From an uncultured Cytophagaceae bacterium (GTDB lineage Bacteria; Bacteroidota; Bacteroidia; Cytophagales; Spirosomataceae): a DNA stretch of 19,012 nt. Below the pieces are notes generated by a model. The model was given only the letters and a program-made list of their open reading frames with translations. It ran no database searches and was not told the DNA's origin. Below are positions 6,177-13,678 of the stretch, piece by piece. The DNA is taken from assembly GCA_938008575.1 (NCBI GenBank), contig CALLKB010000013.1, positions 1-19,012 of the forward strand. The letters are read 5' to 3'. Within the stretch, counting starts at the first letter, position 1. Every line of letters starts with the position of its first letter. The position numbers and the translations under genes were made by a program.

Positions 6177-8053
6177 GGCTCCTCCCCTTTTTGCTCTCGG
6201 CCCAACAATCCACGGAACTGACCGAGGAAAAACAAGGCATAATCAACTATTACGAGCAAAATCCGATCGATATCAACGAGGCTTCGGAAGCTGAGTTACT
6301 CGCCATGGGAATTTTACATTCCGTTCAAATCGAATCTTTTGTAAGTCACCGCAAACATATTGGCCGATTCGTCTCCCTTTTTGAATTACAAACCATACCC
6401 AATTGGGACTTAACCACATTACGAACAATTCAAGCACTTCTCGTTTGTCGGACGAATCCTCCACATTGGTACGAAACCGAAAACCCCAAGCACCAAATCA
6501 TCCTACGCTTGGAAAGAACACTCGAACAAAAAATAGGATTTTCCGCTCCTACATCCCGAAGCAAAGTTCGATACGTGGGAAGCCCATTAAGTACCCTATT
6601 CCGCTACCGTGGAACCTGGAATAGCCACATCCGGACAGGAATACTGATTGGAAAAGATGCAGGCGAATCACAATACAACGATTTCGCAAGCGCCTTTGTT
6701 GAATTAAAAGATTCGAGAGAGCACGTTAAATTGATTCTAGGCGACTTTATCAACCAATGGGGCCAAGGACTCGTCCAATCCGGTTCCTTTTCCTTAGGCA
6801 AAAGCTATGAAAGCATACGCGCTACCCAAAAATTTCACGGGGGAGCGATGGCCTATACCTCTTCGGGCGAATCAGAATTTTACCGCGGAATTAACTTTCA
6901 ATCAAGGTGGCGTAGGTTTCAGAGTCAAATCTATTTATCATCCCGTAAAAAAGACCTCATTTTATCAAAGGATAGCACATATTTTCGTTCTTTCCAGTTG
7001 GACGGCTTACACCGAACACCGACAGAAATAAGCCAACAAAACCGCTTGCAAGAATTCGCGGCTGGGCTTAATTTTCGTTATCAAGGAAAAGAGGTTGAAT
7101 GGGCTTTGGCACAGACTTGGACACAATGGAATTATCCATTTATGCCGTCGAATCCTTTGGATTGGCGAGGGAGGAATTTACTGAATACTTCACTTAGTTA
7201 TATTAGCCAACAAGGAAATGTTCGAATATCAGGAGAAATCGCGCATACAGCGATATCTGCATGGTCTACGATCCATGCATTCGCCTGGGCCGTGAATAAA
7301 AAAACAGATGTCTCGGGAATTATTCGAATGTATGATGCTGGTTATTTTAGCCCTATGGCGAATGCCATTAGCGAAAGTTCGAACAATAAAAATGAATGGG
7401 GGCTCTTTCTCGGCCACCAATACCAGCACACGAAATACAAACGTTTTTCCAGCTATTTGGATGTATTTCGATTTCCGAATGCGAGCTCCAGTCAATGGGC
7501 AGCCGGACCATTAGGTTGGGAATTATTAAGTCGCTTCCAATGGGACCGAAGGAAATTAGGCCATTATTTTGCTCAAATCAAATGGACACATAAATTCTTA
7601 TCAGATTCAAAATCGCCACATGACTTATTACAAGCGAGCCTCGATTGGAACAGACCTTTATCCCGATTTCAATGGCATGGGCGTATCATGTGGTCACATA
7701 TACAATCTATCGAACAACAAGAATCAGGCTATTTAATGCTCCATGATTTTAGCATTCGTTCACATCGATTTAAATTCGAAATACGAACAGCCTGGATTTG
7801 GTCGGGCAGCTATGATACCCGATTATATGCCTATGAACCAAGTTTACCCTTCTCATTCCTACTACCAGCCTATTATGACCCTAGCACAAGAAACCTATTA
7901 TTGATTGAATATAAAGGTGAAAACAAAATATCTGTTGCCCTTAAAATAGCAAGAACCGATTACTTCCAAAAAGAGGTAATCGGTTCCGGATTAGATGCCA
8001 TCGCAGCATCGCACAAAACAGATATTGCGCTACAAATAGCTTATATTCCTTAA
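6152..8053 (+). CDS. Secreted helix-hairpin-helix domain protein, probable outer-membrane barrel
   Basis: A 633-residue exported protein of unknown role. Residues 1-17 are a Sec signal peptide (MKRLIFIYWLLPFLLSAQQ, likely cut after SA). Residues about 35-95 hold a helix-hairpin-helix segment of ComEA type (NPIDINEASEAELLAMGI ... IGRFVSLFELQTIPNW). The remaining about 530 residues alternate aromatic and polar residues in strand-length blocks (for example FQWHGRIMWSH, FKFEIRTAWIWSG), which suggests a transmembrane or membrane-associated beta structure. Such HHH-plus-barrel proteins occur widely in Bacteroidota without a proven function; DNA binding should not be assumed. The start is TTG 6152: a TAG at 6134 closes the frame upstream, and no in-frame ATG occurs before about residue 52. 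It converges on kdsA with a 4-base overlap. Confidence 0.75.
   Translation: MKRLIFIYWLLPFLLSAQQSTELTEEKQGIINYYEQNPIDINEASEAELLAMGILHSVQIESFVSHRKHIGRFVSLFELQTIPNWDLTTLRTIQALLVCRTNPPHWYETENPKHQIILRLERTLEQKIGFSAPTSRSKVRYVGSPLSTLFRYRGTWNSHIRTGILIGKDAGESQYNDFASAFVELKDSREHVKLILGDFINQWGQGLVQSGSFSLGKSYESIRATQKFHGGAMAYTSSGESEFYRGINFQSRWRRFQSQIYLSSRKKDLILSKDSTYFRSFQLDGLHRTPTEISQQNRLQEFAAGLNFRYQGKEVEWALAQTWTQWNYPFMPSNPLDWRGRNLLNTSLSYISQQGNVRISGEIAHTAISAWSTIHAFAWAVNKKTDVSGIIRMYDAGYFSPMANAISESSNNKNEWGLFLGHQYQHTKYKRFSSYLDVFRFPNASSSQWAAGPLGWELLSRFQWDRRKLGHYFAQIKWTHKFLSDSKSPHDLLQASLDWNRPLSRFQWHGRIMWSHIQSIEQQESGYLMLHDFSIRSHRFKFEIRTAWIWSGSYDTRLYAYEPSLPFSFLLPAYYDPSTRNLLLIEYKGENKISVALKIARTDYFQKEVIGSGLDAIAASHKTDIALQIAYIP
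7953..7986 (-). terminator. Intragenic hairpin, candidate terminator for kdsA transcripts
   Basis: GAACCGATTACTTC (7953-7966) and GAGGTAATCGGTTC (7973-7986) form a 14-bp stem with a single G-T pair and a 6-nt loop. On the minus strand it is followed by TTGCTATTTT, a broken U tract; on the plus strand there is none. It lies in the 3' end of the converging gene, 64 bases past the kdsA stop. Function is inferred from position. Confidence 0.4.
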
Positions 8054-8859
8054 ACGATCGCTTGGCGAACTTTTAATAATTTTTCCAATAAACCTTCCAA
8101 CTGATCCAATGGAAGCATATTCGCTCCATCAGATTTCGCAATCGATGGATTCGGGTGTGTTTCAATAAATAATCCATCCGCTCCTACCGCAATAGCAGCT
8201 TTCGCAATGGTTTCAATCAAGGCTGGTTGGCCTCCGGTAACCCCACTCCCCTGATTAGGGCGTTGCAAAGAGTGCGTGCAATCCATGATCACAGGTACTC
8301 CAAAATTCGACATTTCAGGCAGATTGCGATAATCAACCACAAGATCCCCATAGCCAAAAGAATTTCCGCGATCAGTCAAATAAACCTGAGCTAGTGGATT
8401 TTCATGCATCACCTTTTCTACTGCGAATTTCATCGAAGCACCCGACATAAATTGCCCCTTCTTGATATTAACAGCCTTTCCAGTTTGGGCAGCAGCAGCT
8501 AATAAATCGGTCTGCCGACATAAAAAAGCCGGAATTTGCAATACATCTACATAAGCTGCAGCCATCGCCGCCTCTGCACTTTCGTGAATATCAGTCACCG
8601 TGGGTAAATCAAAATGTGTTCCTACTTCTTTCAAAATCTCCAAGGCTTTAATATCCCCAATTCCTGTAAATGAGTCAATCTTAGTTCGGTTTGCTTTCCG
8701 ATATGAACCTTTGAATATGTACGGAATCCCCATGGATTTCGTGATGCCATCAATGCGTTCAGCAATCTCAAATGCCAAATCTCTACTTTCAATCGCACAA
8801 CTTCCTGCCATCAAAAAGAATGGTCCTTTTCCTAAATTTTCTAACGTGGGTAAAGTCAT
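8050..8859 (-). CDS. kdsA: 3-deoxy-8-phosphooctulonate synthase (KDO-8-P synthase)
   Basis: Condenses phosphoenolpyruvate with arabinose 5-phosphate to give KDO-8-phosphate for the LPS inner core; a cytoplasmic TIM-barrel enzyme of 269 residues. Seen: AGSCAIES (residues 18-25), FKGSYRKANRT, LTDRGNSFGYGDLVVDYR, DCTHSLQRP and FIETHPNPSIAKSDGANML. Cys21 replaces the Asn of the E. coli enzyme, and together with His196, Glu233 and Asp244 it forms the ligand set of the metal-dependent class known from Aquifex. ATG is at 8859; the murB stop is 1 base upstream, so the two are translationally close. Last gene of the mlaF-murB-kdsA run. Its stop overlaps the stop of the convergent gene by 4 bases. Confidence 0.97.
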   Translation of the reverse strand: MTLPTLENLGKGPFFLMAGSCAIESRDLAFEIAERIDGITKSMGIPYIFKGSYRKANRTKIDSFTGIGDIKALEILKEVGTHFDLPTVTDIHESAEAAMAAAYVDVLQIPAFLCRQTDLLAAAAQTGKAVNIKKGQFMSGASMKFAVEKVMHENPLAQVYLTDRGNSFGYGDLVVDYRNLPEMSNFGVPVIMDCTHSLQRPNQGSGVTGGQPALIETIAKAAIAVGADGLFIETHPNPSIAKSDGANMLPLDQLEGLLEKLLKVRQAIV

Positions 8860-8860
8860 A

Positions 8861-9901
8861 TTATAAGATGTTTACTTCGGTCTCTAATACGACACCAAAT
8901 TTTTCTAAAATCGATTTTTTAATTTGCTCTGAGAGCGTTTGTATTTCTGCACCTTTGGCATGGCCATAATTGACCAACACTAAGGCTTGTTTGGCATGCA
9001 CACCCGCATCACCCGACCGATAGCCTTTCCATCCTGCTTGCTCAATCAACCAACCCGCTGGAAATTTAATATCGGTACTCCCTTCAACTGGATAATGAGG
9101 GATGTTGGGGTATTCAGCAATTAATCGAGCGGCAGCATCCGCAGATATCGTAGGATTTTTAAAGAAACTCCCCGAATTACCAATTTCCTTCGGGTCGGGT
9201 AATTTGCTTTGGCGAATTTCAATTACCGCATTCGCGACATCACTAATTCCAGGATTTGAAATACCTTTCTCAGCTAAAACAGACTGAATCGCACCATAAG
9301 ACGTTTGTGCTTGAACCTGCTTATTTAAACGAAAGCAAACGGCAGTAATCAAATATTGTCCTTTTCCTGCATGCTTAAAATAACTCTCCCGATACCCAAA
9401 AGCACAACGTGCAGCATCAAATCGCTCCATTTGCATGGTCGTTAAATTCAAGGCATCCAAATGATCAAATGTATCCTTGATTTCTACTCCATAAGCACCA
9501 ATATTCTGCATAGGTGCCGCACCAACCGTTCCTGGGATCAATGACATATTTTCGATGCCAGCCCATTGATGATCCACCGCATAACAGACAAAATCATGCC
9601 AAACAACACCAGCTCCGGCCTTCACCCAAATGTGATCTGCATCCTCTTCCAGCACTTCAATTCCCAGCATTTGAATTTTAACAACCAAGGCATCGATGTC
9701 TTGTGTCAACAACAAATTACTGCCCCCACCTAAAAAAAGGTGCTTGACATGACCATAATTCCCAGCTTGAACGAGTTCGATGTATTCCTGCAAATGATTG
9801 ATTTCCACAAAAAAACGTGCAGAAACATCTATGCCAAATGTATTATAAGGCAGCATGGAGACGTTTTCCAACACACGTGGAGCCGATTTAACCAAGGGCA
9901 T
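8861..9901 (-). CDS. murB: UDP-N-acetylenolpyruvoylglucosamine reductase
   Basis: The FAD- and NADPH-dependent second step of UDP-MurNAc synthesis for peptidoglycan; cytoplasmic, 346 residues. The FAD-binding domain carries LFLGGGSNLLLT (residues 55-66) and IPGTVGAAPMQNIGAYG (122-138). The substrate domain has FGYRES with Arg171, then GNSGSFFKNP with the proton-donor Ser245, and a C-terminal LETEV with the catalytic Glu region. The insert between GYRES and GNSGSFF and the overall length correspond to the E. coli-like type I enzyme. ATG 9901 sits 1 base after the stop of the upstream ABC ATPase, so the genes are tightly linked in an envelope-biogenesis operon. Confidence 0.97.
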   Translation of the reverse strand: MPLVKSAPRVLENVSMLPYNTFGIDVSARFFVEINHLQEYIELVQAGNYGHVKHLFLGGGSNLLLTQDIDALVVKIQMLGIEVLEEDADHIWVKAGAGVVWHDFVCYAVDHQWAGIENMSLIPGTVGAAPMQNIGAYGVEIKDTFDHLDALNLTTMQMERFDAARCAFGYRESYFKHAGKGQYLITAVCFRLNKQVQAQTSYGAIQSVLAEKGISNPGISDVANAVIEIRQSKLPDPKEIGNSGSFFKNPTISADAAARLIAEYPNIPHYPVEGSTDIKFPAGWLIEQAGWKGYRSGDAGVHAKQALVLVNYGHAKGAEIQTLSEQIKKSILEKFGVVLETEVNIL

Positions 9902-9902
9902 A

Positions 9903-10631
9903 TTAAGTAAGTTTGGTCGATAAAAATTCTTGTAACGATGGCACGTCAGTCTTCAGAAGATTTTGATTACTTCCTTCCCAAACCTTTTTCCCATCCTTCA
10001 AAAACATAATGTATTCACCCATCCGCATCACAGAATTCATATCATGCGAAATTACGATGGTTGTAATGTTAAACTCTTTGGTAATTTCTTGAATCAATAA
10101 GTCAATTTTTACAGCCGTTAACGGATCCAAACCGGAATTCGGCTCATCGCAAAAAAGGTATTTGGGATTCATGACAATCGCCCGAGCAATACCTACTCGC
10201 TTCTTCATTCCACCGGAAATATCAGAAGGCATTTGGTGAGCCGCAGCTTCTAAACCTACGCGTTGTAAGCACATCATTGCCCGCGCATTTTTCTCTTCTA
10301 CGGATTGCGATGTCAGCGTGTCCAACGGGAATCGTACATTTTCCAAAACCGTTTTTGAATCAAACAATGCACCTCCTTGAAATAAAACGCCCATTTCGCG
10401 ACGAATCGCTTTTACAGTTTCTTGATCGGCTTGTAAAAAATCCCTACCGTCATAAAGAACTTGCCCTTTTTCAGGTTTTAAGATTCCAATCATACACTTT
10501 AACAGCACACTCTTACCGGTTCCACTTCCACCAATCACCATGTTGATTTTCCCCGGCTGAAAACTACTATCAATGCCATCTAAAACAACTCGACCGTCAA
10601 ATTCCTTGTGTATGTGTTTCAACTGAATCAT
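9903..10631 (-). CDS. mlaF: ABC transporter ATPase, MlaF-like (phospholipid transport)
   Basis: A 242-residue ATPase resembling MlaF/Ttg2A, the energy module of Mla/MCE lipid transport between the membranes. Walker A is GGSGTGKS (34-41), the Q-loop is LFQGGALFDSKTVLENV (83-99, the MlaF-specific pattern), the signature is DISGGMKKRVGIARA (137-151), Walker B is YLFCDEPNSGLDP (158-170) and the H-loop is VISHDMN. The start is ATG 10631; a TTG two codons further upstream would be a less likely start. The partner permease (MlaE) and MCE protein (MlaD) are not in the window. The upstream neighbour is a divergent SPFH gene, and murB and kdsA follow in the same operon. Family assignment is good; the substrate is inferred. 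Confidence 0.88.
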   Translation of the reverse strand: MIQLKHIHKEFDGRVVLDGIDSSFQPGKINMVIGGSGTGKSVLLKCMIGILKPEKGQVLYDGRDFLQADQETVKAIRREMGVLFQGGALFDSKTVLENVRFPLDTLTSQSVEEKNARAMMCLQRVGLEAAAHQMPSDISGGMKKRVGIARAIVMNPKYLFCDEPNSGLDPLTAVKIDLLIQEITKEFNITTIVISHDMNSVMRMGEYIMFLKDGKKVWEGSNQNLLKTDVPSLQEFLSTKLT

Positions 10632-10634
10632 ATT

Positions 10635-10642
10635 CAAAATTA
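10635..10642 (-). promoter_or_regulatory. Possible -7 box for the mlaF-like operon
   Basis: Read on the minus strand, TAATTTTG matches TAnnTTTG exactly and ends 3 bases before the ATG at 10631. This would imply an extremely short or absent leader. No TTTG is seen at the -33 distance. The region is AT-rich, so chance is possible. Confidence 0.25.
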
Positions 10643-10672
10643 GCTATATTTTACGGAAAAACGGCATGTGAA

Positions 10673-10706
10673 TTTTGATTTTAAAAGCAAAGAAATGTGT
10701 ACCTTG
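10673..10706 (+). promoter_or_regulatory. Possible promoter of the SPFH gene
   Basis: TTTTG (10673-10677) and, 22 bases later, TACCTTG (10700-10706), one T short of TAnnTTTG. A start about 7 bases after the second box would leave a leader of about 15 nt to ATG 10728. This supports the later start codon. Consensus match only. Confidence 0.35.
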
Positions 10707-10727
10707 TCGCTTCTAAATAACAAACGT

Positions 10728-11630
10728 ATGCTATTCATTATTCTCGGTGCATTATTATTTTTGGCTAGCAAAGCCATCGACAATCCAAATCTAGTTTTTG
10801 TCAAATTTGCTTCTCCTTTACGAAAAGCTGCAATCGTTTTAATCATTTTGGGAATTAGCAGCTCGACAATCAAGCAAATTGATGCAGGGGAAGTTGGGGT
10901 TCAAAGTGTATTCGGTAAAGTTTCCGAGCGAACCTTATCATCAGGATTAAACTTCGTAAACCCACTTGCAAGTGTAACAGTCTTTGATGCCAAAACCCAA
11001 AATTATACCATGTCGGCTGTACACGACGAGGGCGACCGCGAAGGTGATGACGCTATCCGCGTATTAACCGCAGATGGTTTGGAGGTGGTTGTAGATTTAA
11101 CAGTATTGTATCGAATCCTACCTTCACAAGCTCCAACGATCTTAAAGGAAATTGGCCCAGATTACAAAGACAAAGTTGTGCGTCCAATCACAAGAACCAT
11201 GATTCGCGACAATGCCGTTTATTACGATGCTGTGGCACTATATTCATTGAAACGCAATGAATTCCAAACACGCATCTACAAAGACATTGAGAGCAATTTC
11301 AAAAAGCGAGGCTTAGTATTGGAGCAACTATTGATTCGAAATATCAATCTACCCAATTCAGTTAAGCAAACCATCGAGTCCAAAATCAATGCTGAGCAGG
11401 ACGCTCAGAAAATGCAATTCGTTCTATTGAAAGAAAAGCAAGAAGCAGAACGTAAGCGCGTAGAAGCTCAAGGAATCGCAGATTACCAGAAAATCTTGTC
11501 GACCGGATTAAGCGACAAACAATTGCAATATGAATCCATCATAGCACAAAAAGAAATTGCTAAATCGCCGAATACCAAAGTCATCATCATGGGAAACAAA
11601 TCAACTCCCATCATTTTAGGCAATAACTAA
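10728..11630 (+). CDS. Prohibitin-like SPFH/band 7 membrane protein
   Basis: Prohibitin-family scaffold protein, 300 residues from ATG 10728. Two hydrophobic segments occupy residues about 1-15 (MLFIILGALLFLASK) and 34-46 (AAIVLIILGISSS). The SPFH domain follows (IDAGEVGVQSVFGKVSERTLSSG onward), with the prohibitin-typical LIRNINLPNSVKQTIESKI and a charged coiled-coil region rich in Glu, Lys and Gln (AEQDAQKMQFVLLKEKQEAERKR). Such proteins form large membrane rings that modulate proteases or organise membrane domains; the precise target here is unknown. In-frame starts also exist at 10695 (ATG) and 10668 (GTG), but they overlap the putative promoter. It is monocistronic, divergent from mlaF, and ends at a bidirectional terminator. 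Confidence 0.87.
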   Translation: MLFIILGALLFLASKAIDNPNLVFVKFASPLRKAAIVLIILGISSSTIKQIDAGEVGVQSVFGKVSERTLSSGLNFVNPLASVTVFDAKTQNYTMSAVHDEGDREGDDAIRVLTADGLEVVVDLTVLYRILPSQAPTILKEIGPDYKDKVVRPITRTMIRDNAVYYDAVALYSLKRNEFQTRIYKDIESNFKKRGLVLEQLLIRNINLPNSVKQTIESKINAEQDAQKMQFVLLKEKQEAERKRVEAQGIADYQKILSTGLSDKQLQYESIIAQKEIAKSPNTKVIIMGNKSTPIILGNN

Positions 11631-11638
11631 TAAAAAAT

Positions 11639-11665
11639 GCTCCGATTAATTCGGAGCTTTTTTTT
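11639..11665. terminator. Bidirectional terminator between SPFH gene and ribBA
   Basis: GCTCCGA (11639-11645) and TCGGAGC (11651-11657) form a perfect 7-bp stem with a TTAAT loop. T8 follows on the plus side. On the minus side an A-rich tract (11630-11637) gives a U tract for transcripts from ribBA, whose stop overlaps the end of the T run. Confidence 0.9.
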
Positions 11666-12884
11666 ATTTCTTCAAAATGGTATGCCCCATTTTATCTCGC
11701 TTCGTTTTCAAATAAGCTTCATTATGTGGATTGGATTGAATTTCTATCGGCAAAGATTCAACAATCTCTAATCCATAGCCAAGTAATCCCGCACGTTTTT
11801 TAGGATTATTCGATATCAACTTGATTTTACGAATCCCTAAATCACGTAAAATTTGAGCTCCTACGCCATAATCACGTTCATCCATGGCAAAACCTAATTC
11901 AAGATTAGCCTCAACCGTATCGCGTCCCTGCTCTTGCAATTTGTAGGCCTTCAATTTATTCAAAAGTCCAATACCTCTACCTTCCTGGAACATGTATAAA
12001 ACAACGCCCTTTCCTGCCGTCTCCACCATCTCCATAGCTTTATGCAATTGGCCACCGCAGTCACACCTACAAGAACCAAAAATATCACCTGTCACGCAAG
12101 AACTATGTACCCGAACCATCACAGGCTCATCAGCATCCCAAGTACCTTTGATTAAGGCTATATGTGTATCCCCTGTATTTTTTTGCTTGTAAGCGATCAA
12201 ATCAAAATGCCCCCATTCGGTAGGCATATCTACTCCAATTTCACGCTGAATCAAGGACTCCGTTGCTAAACGGTATTCAATCAAATCCTTAATTGTCACT
12301 AATTTTAAATCAAATTTATCCGCAATTCGGCGTAAATCCGCCAAGCGAGCCATGCTACCGTCCTCGTTTAATACTTCGATTAATACCCCAGAAGGCTTGA
12401 AGCCTGCTAATTTGGCAAAATCCATCGAAGCCTCTGTATGGCCGGTACGACGTAAAACGCCCTCAGTACGACTTTTCAATGGAAAAATATGACCCGGTCG
12501 ACCTAAATCACTCGGACGAGTTGACGAATCCACCAAAGCCTGAATGGTCTTTGAACGATCCTGTGCCGAAATACCCGTGGTACAACCATGACCTAACAAA
12601 TCTACAGATACGGTAAAAGGAGTTTCGTGCGATGTGGTATTTTGATCAACCATCATTTCAAGGCCCAATTCAATGCATCGCTCATTTGTCAATGACACAC
12701 ACATCAAACCTCTAGCCTCACGAATCATGAAATTAACAATCTCTGGAGTGATTGCTTCTGAAGCGCAAATCAAATCGCCCTCATTTTCTCGATTCTCATC
12801 ATCTGCTACGATAATCATTTTTCCCTGGCGAATATCTTCAATGGCATCTTCAATACGATCTAAACGTATACTTTCCTCCTGCAT
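11664..12884 (-). CDS. ribBA: Bifunctional 3,4-dihydroxy-2-butanone-4-phosphate synthase / GTP cyclohydrolase II
   Basis: Catalyses the two entry reactions of riboflavin synthesis, from ribulose 5-phosphate and from GTP; 406 residues, cytoplasmic. The N-terminal RibB domain (about 1-205) has [12 protein letters not shown] (28-39), [24 protein letters not shown] and RRTGHTEA, so its active-site loops look intact. The C-terminal RibA domain (about 210-406) has zinc ligands Cys263, Cys274 and Cys276 in [18 protein letters not shown], the GTP motif FQEGRGIGL and [21 protein letters not shown] 12884 gives the normal N terminus. The frame is open to an ATG at 12938, but those 18 extra residues would cover the predicted promoter, so that start is rejected. 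Monocistronic. Confidence 0.97.
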   Translation of the reverse strand: MQEESIRLDRIEDAIEDIRQGKMIIVADDENRENEGDLICASEAITPEIVNFMIREARGLMCVSLTNERCIELGLEMMVDQNTTSHETPFTVSVDLLGHGCTTGISAQDRSKTIQALVDSSTRPSDLGRPGHIFPLKSRTEGVLRRTGHTEASMDFAKLAGFKPSGVLIEVLNEDGSMARLADLRRIADKFDLKLVTIKDLIEYRLATESLIQREIGVDMPTEWGHFDLIAYKQKNTGDTHIALIKGTWDADEPVMVRVHSSCVTGDIFGSCRCDCGGQLHKAMEMVETAGKGVVLYMFQEGRGIGLLNKLKAYKLQEQGRDTVEANLELGFAMDERDYGVGAQILRDLGIRKIKLISNNPKKRAGLLGYGLEIVESLPIEIQSNPHNEAYLKTKRDKMGHTILKK

Positions 12885-12912
12885 AATTAATGTGTATTTT
12901 GTAACGAAAACA

Positions 12913-12920
12913 CAAAGGTA
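12913..12920 (-). promoter_or_regulatory. -7 box of the ribBA promoter
   Basis: On the minus strand TACCTTTG is an exact TAnnTTTG match. It would place the transcript start near 12906 and a leader of about 22 nt before the ribBA ATG at 12884. A clear TTTG -33 box is not visible. Confidence 0.55.
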
Positions 12921-12944
12921 AGCAGAAATAGTTCCCATTTTAGC

Positions 12945-12952
12945 TACCTTTG
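12945..12952 (+). promoter_or_regulatory. -7 box of the GldA-like ATPase promoter
   Basis: TACCTTTG is an exact TAnnTTTG match, 24 bases from an identical box on the opposite strand. The transcript would start near 12959, with a leader of about 18 nt before ATG 12977. No convincing -33 TTTG is seen. Confidence 0.55.
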
Positions 12953-12976
12953 TAAGATAATATCACAGAATCTCAC

Positions 12977-13678
12977 ATGTCGATTGAAGCTAAAAATCTG
13001 AGCAAGCAATATGGTGCACAAATCGCCGTCAATTCACTTAACTTTAGCGCGCAATTGGGTGAGATAGTTGGCTTTCTAGGACCCAATGGTGCTGGAAAAT
13101 CAACAAGCCTCAAAATGCTCGTTGGCCTCATACAACCTTCTTCCGGAGAAGCTTACATCGCAGGCAACCGAGTTAACACAGATTCTATCGAACTGAAAAA
13201 GCAAATTGGGTATTTGGCAGAAGATAATCCTGTCTACTCGGAAATGTATGTCAAAGAGTTCCTTTCTTTTATTGCGTCTATTCATCAAATTCCACAAGAC
13301 AGAATTCAAGAGGTAATCCAACTAACAGGTTTAACGCTCGAACAAAACAAAAAAATACATACGCTTTCGAAAGGATACCAACAACGCGTTGGGATAGCTC
13401 AGGCAATTTTACATAATCCTTCCATTTTAATTTTGGATGAACCCACGAGTGGTTTAGATCCCAATCAGATGGAAGAAATCCGTGCTTTAATTCTGTCCTT
13501 AAAACCGGGTCGAACGATTTTATTTTCGAGCCATATATTAAGTGAAGTTGAAGCTATTTGTGACCGATTATTGATTATTAACCACGGGGTGTTGCAAGCA
13601 GATTGTAGCATGGAAGAAGCCAAAGCCTTTCCCGGTGGAATCAGCCAATTGTTCCAAGAAAAGACTAAATCGAAATAG
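12977..13678 (+). CDS. ABC transporter ATPase, GldA-like
   Basis: A 233-residue ABC ATPase whose sequence resembles GldA, the ATPase required for gliding motility with GldF and GldG in some Bacteroidota. Walker A is GPNGAGKST (35-43); a Glu-type Q-loop GYLAEDNPVYSEMYV (78-92) matches the GldA/NatA style; the signature is LSKGYQQRVG (130-139), Walker B LILDEPTSGLDPNQ (151-164) and the H-loop SSHILSEVEAICDR (184-197). GldA proteins are, from memory, nearer 300 residues; this one ends soon after the H-loop region and lacks their C-terminal extension. No permease lies nearby: ribBA is divergent upstream and a nitrilase gene overlaps its 3' end by 14 bases in convergent orientation. The ATPase assignment is firm; the gliding role is uncertain. 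Confidence 0.85.
   Translation: MSIEAKNLSKQYGAQIAVNSLNFSAQLGEIVGFLGPNGAGKSTSLKMLVGLIQPSSGEAYIAGNRVNTDSIELKKQIGYLAEDNPVYSEMYVKEFLSFIASIHQIPQDRIQEVIQLTGLTLEQNKKIHTLSKGYQQRVGIAQAILHNPSILILDEPTSGLDPNQMEEIRALILSLKPGRTILFSSHILSEVEAICDRLLIINHGVLQADCSMEEAKAFPGGISQLFQEKTKSK

Noticed and set aside
12885..12938. 18-residue N-terminal extension of RibBA from ATG 12938
   Set aside because: The residues are not part of the RibB fold and the stretch contains the exact -7 box; ATG 12884 gives the family N terminus.
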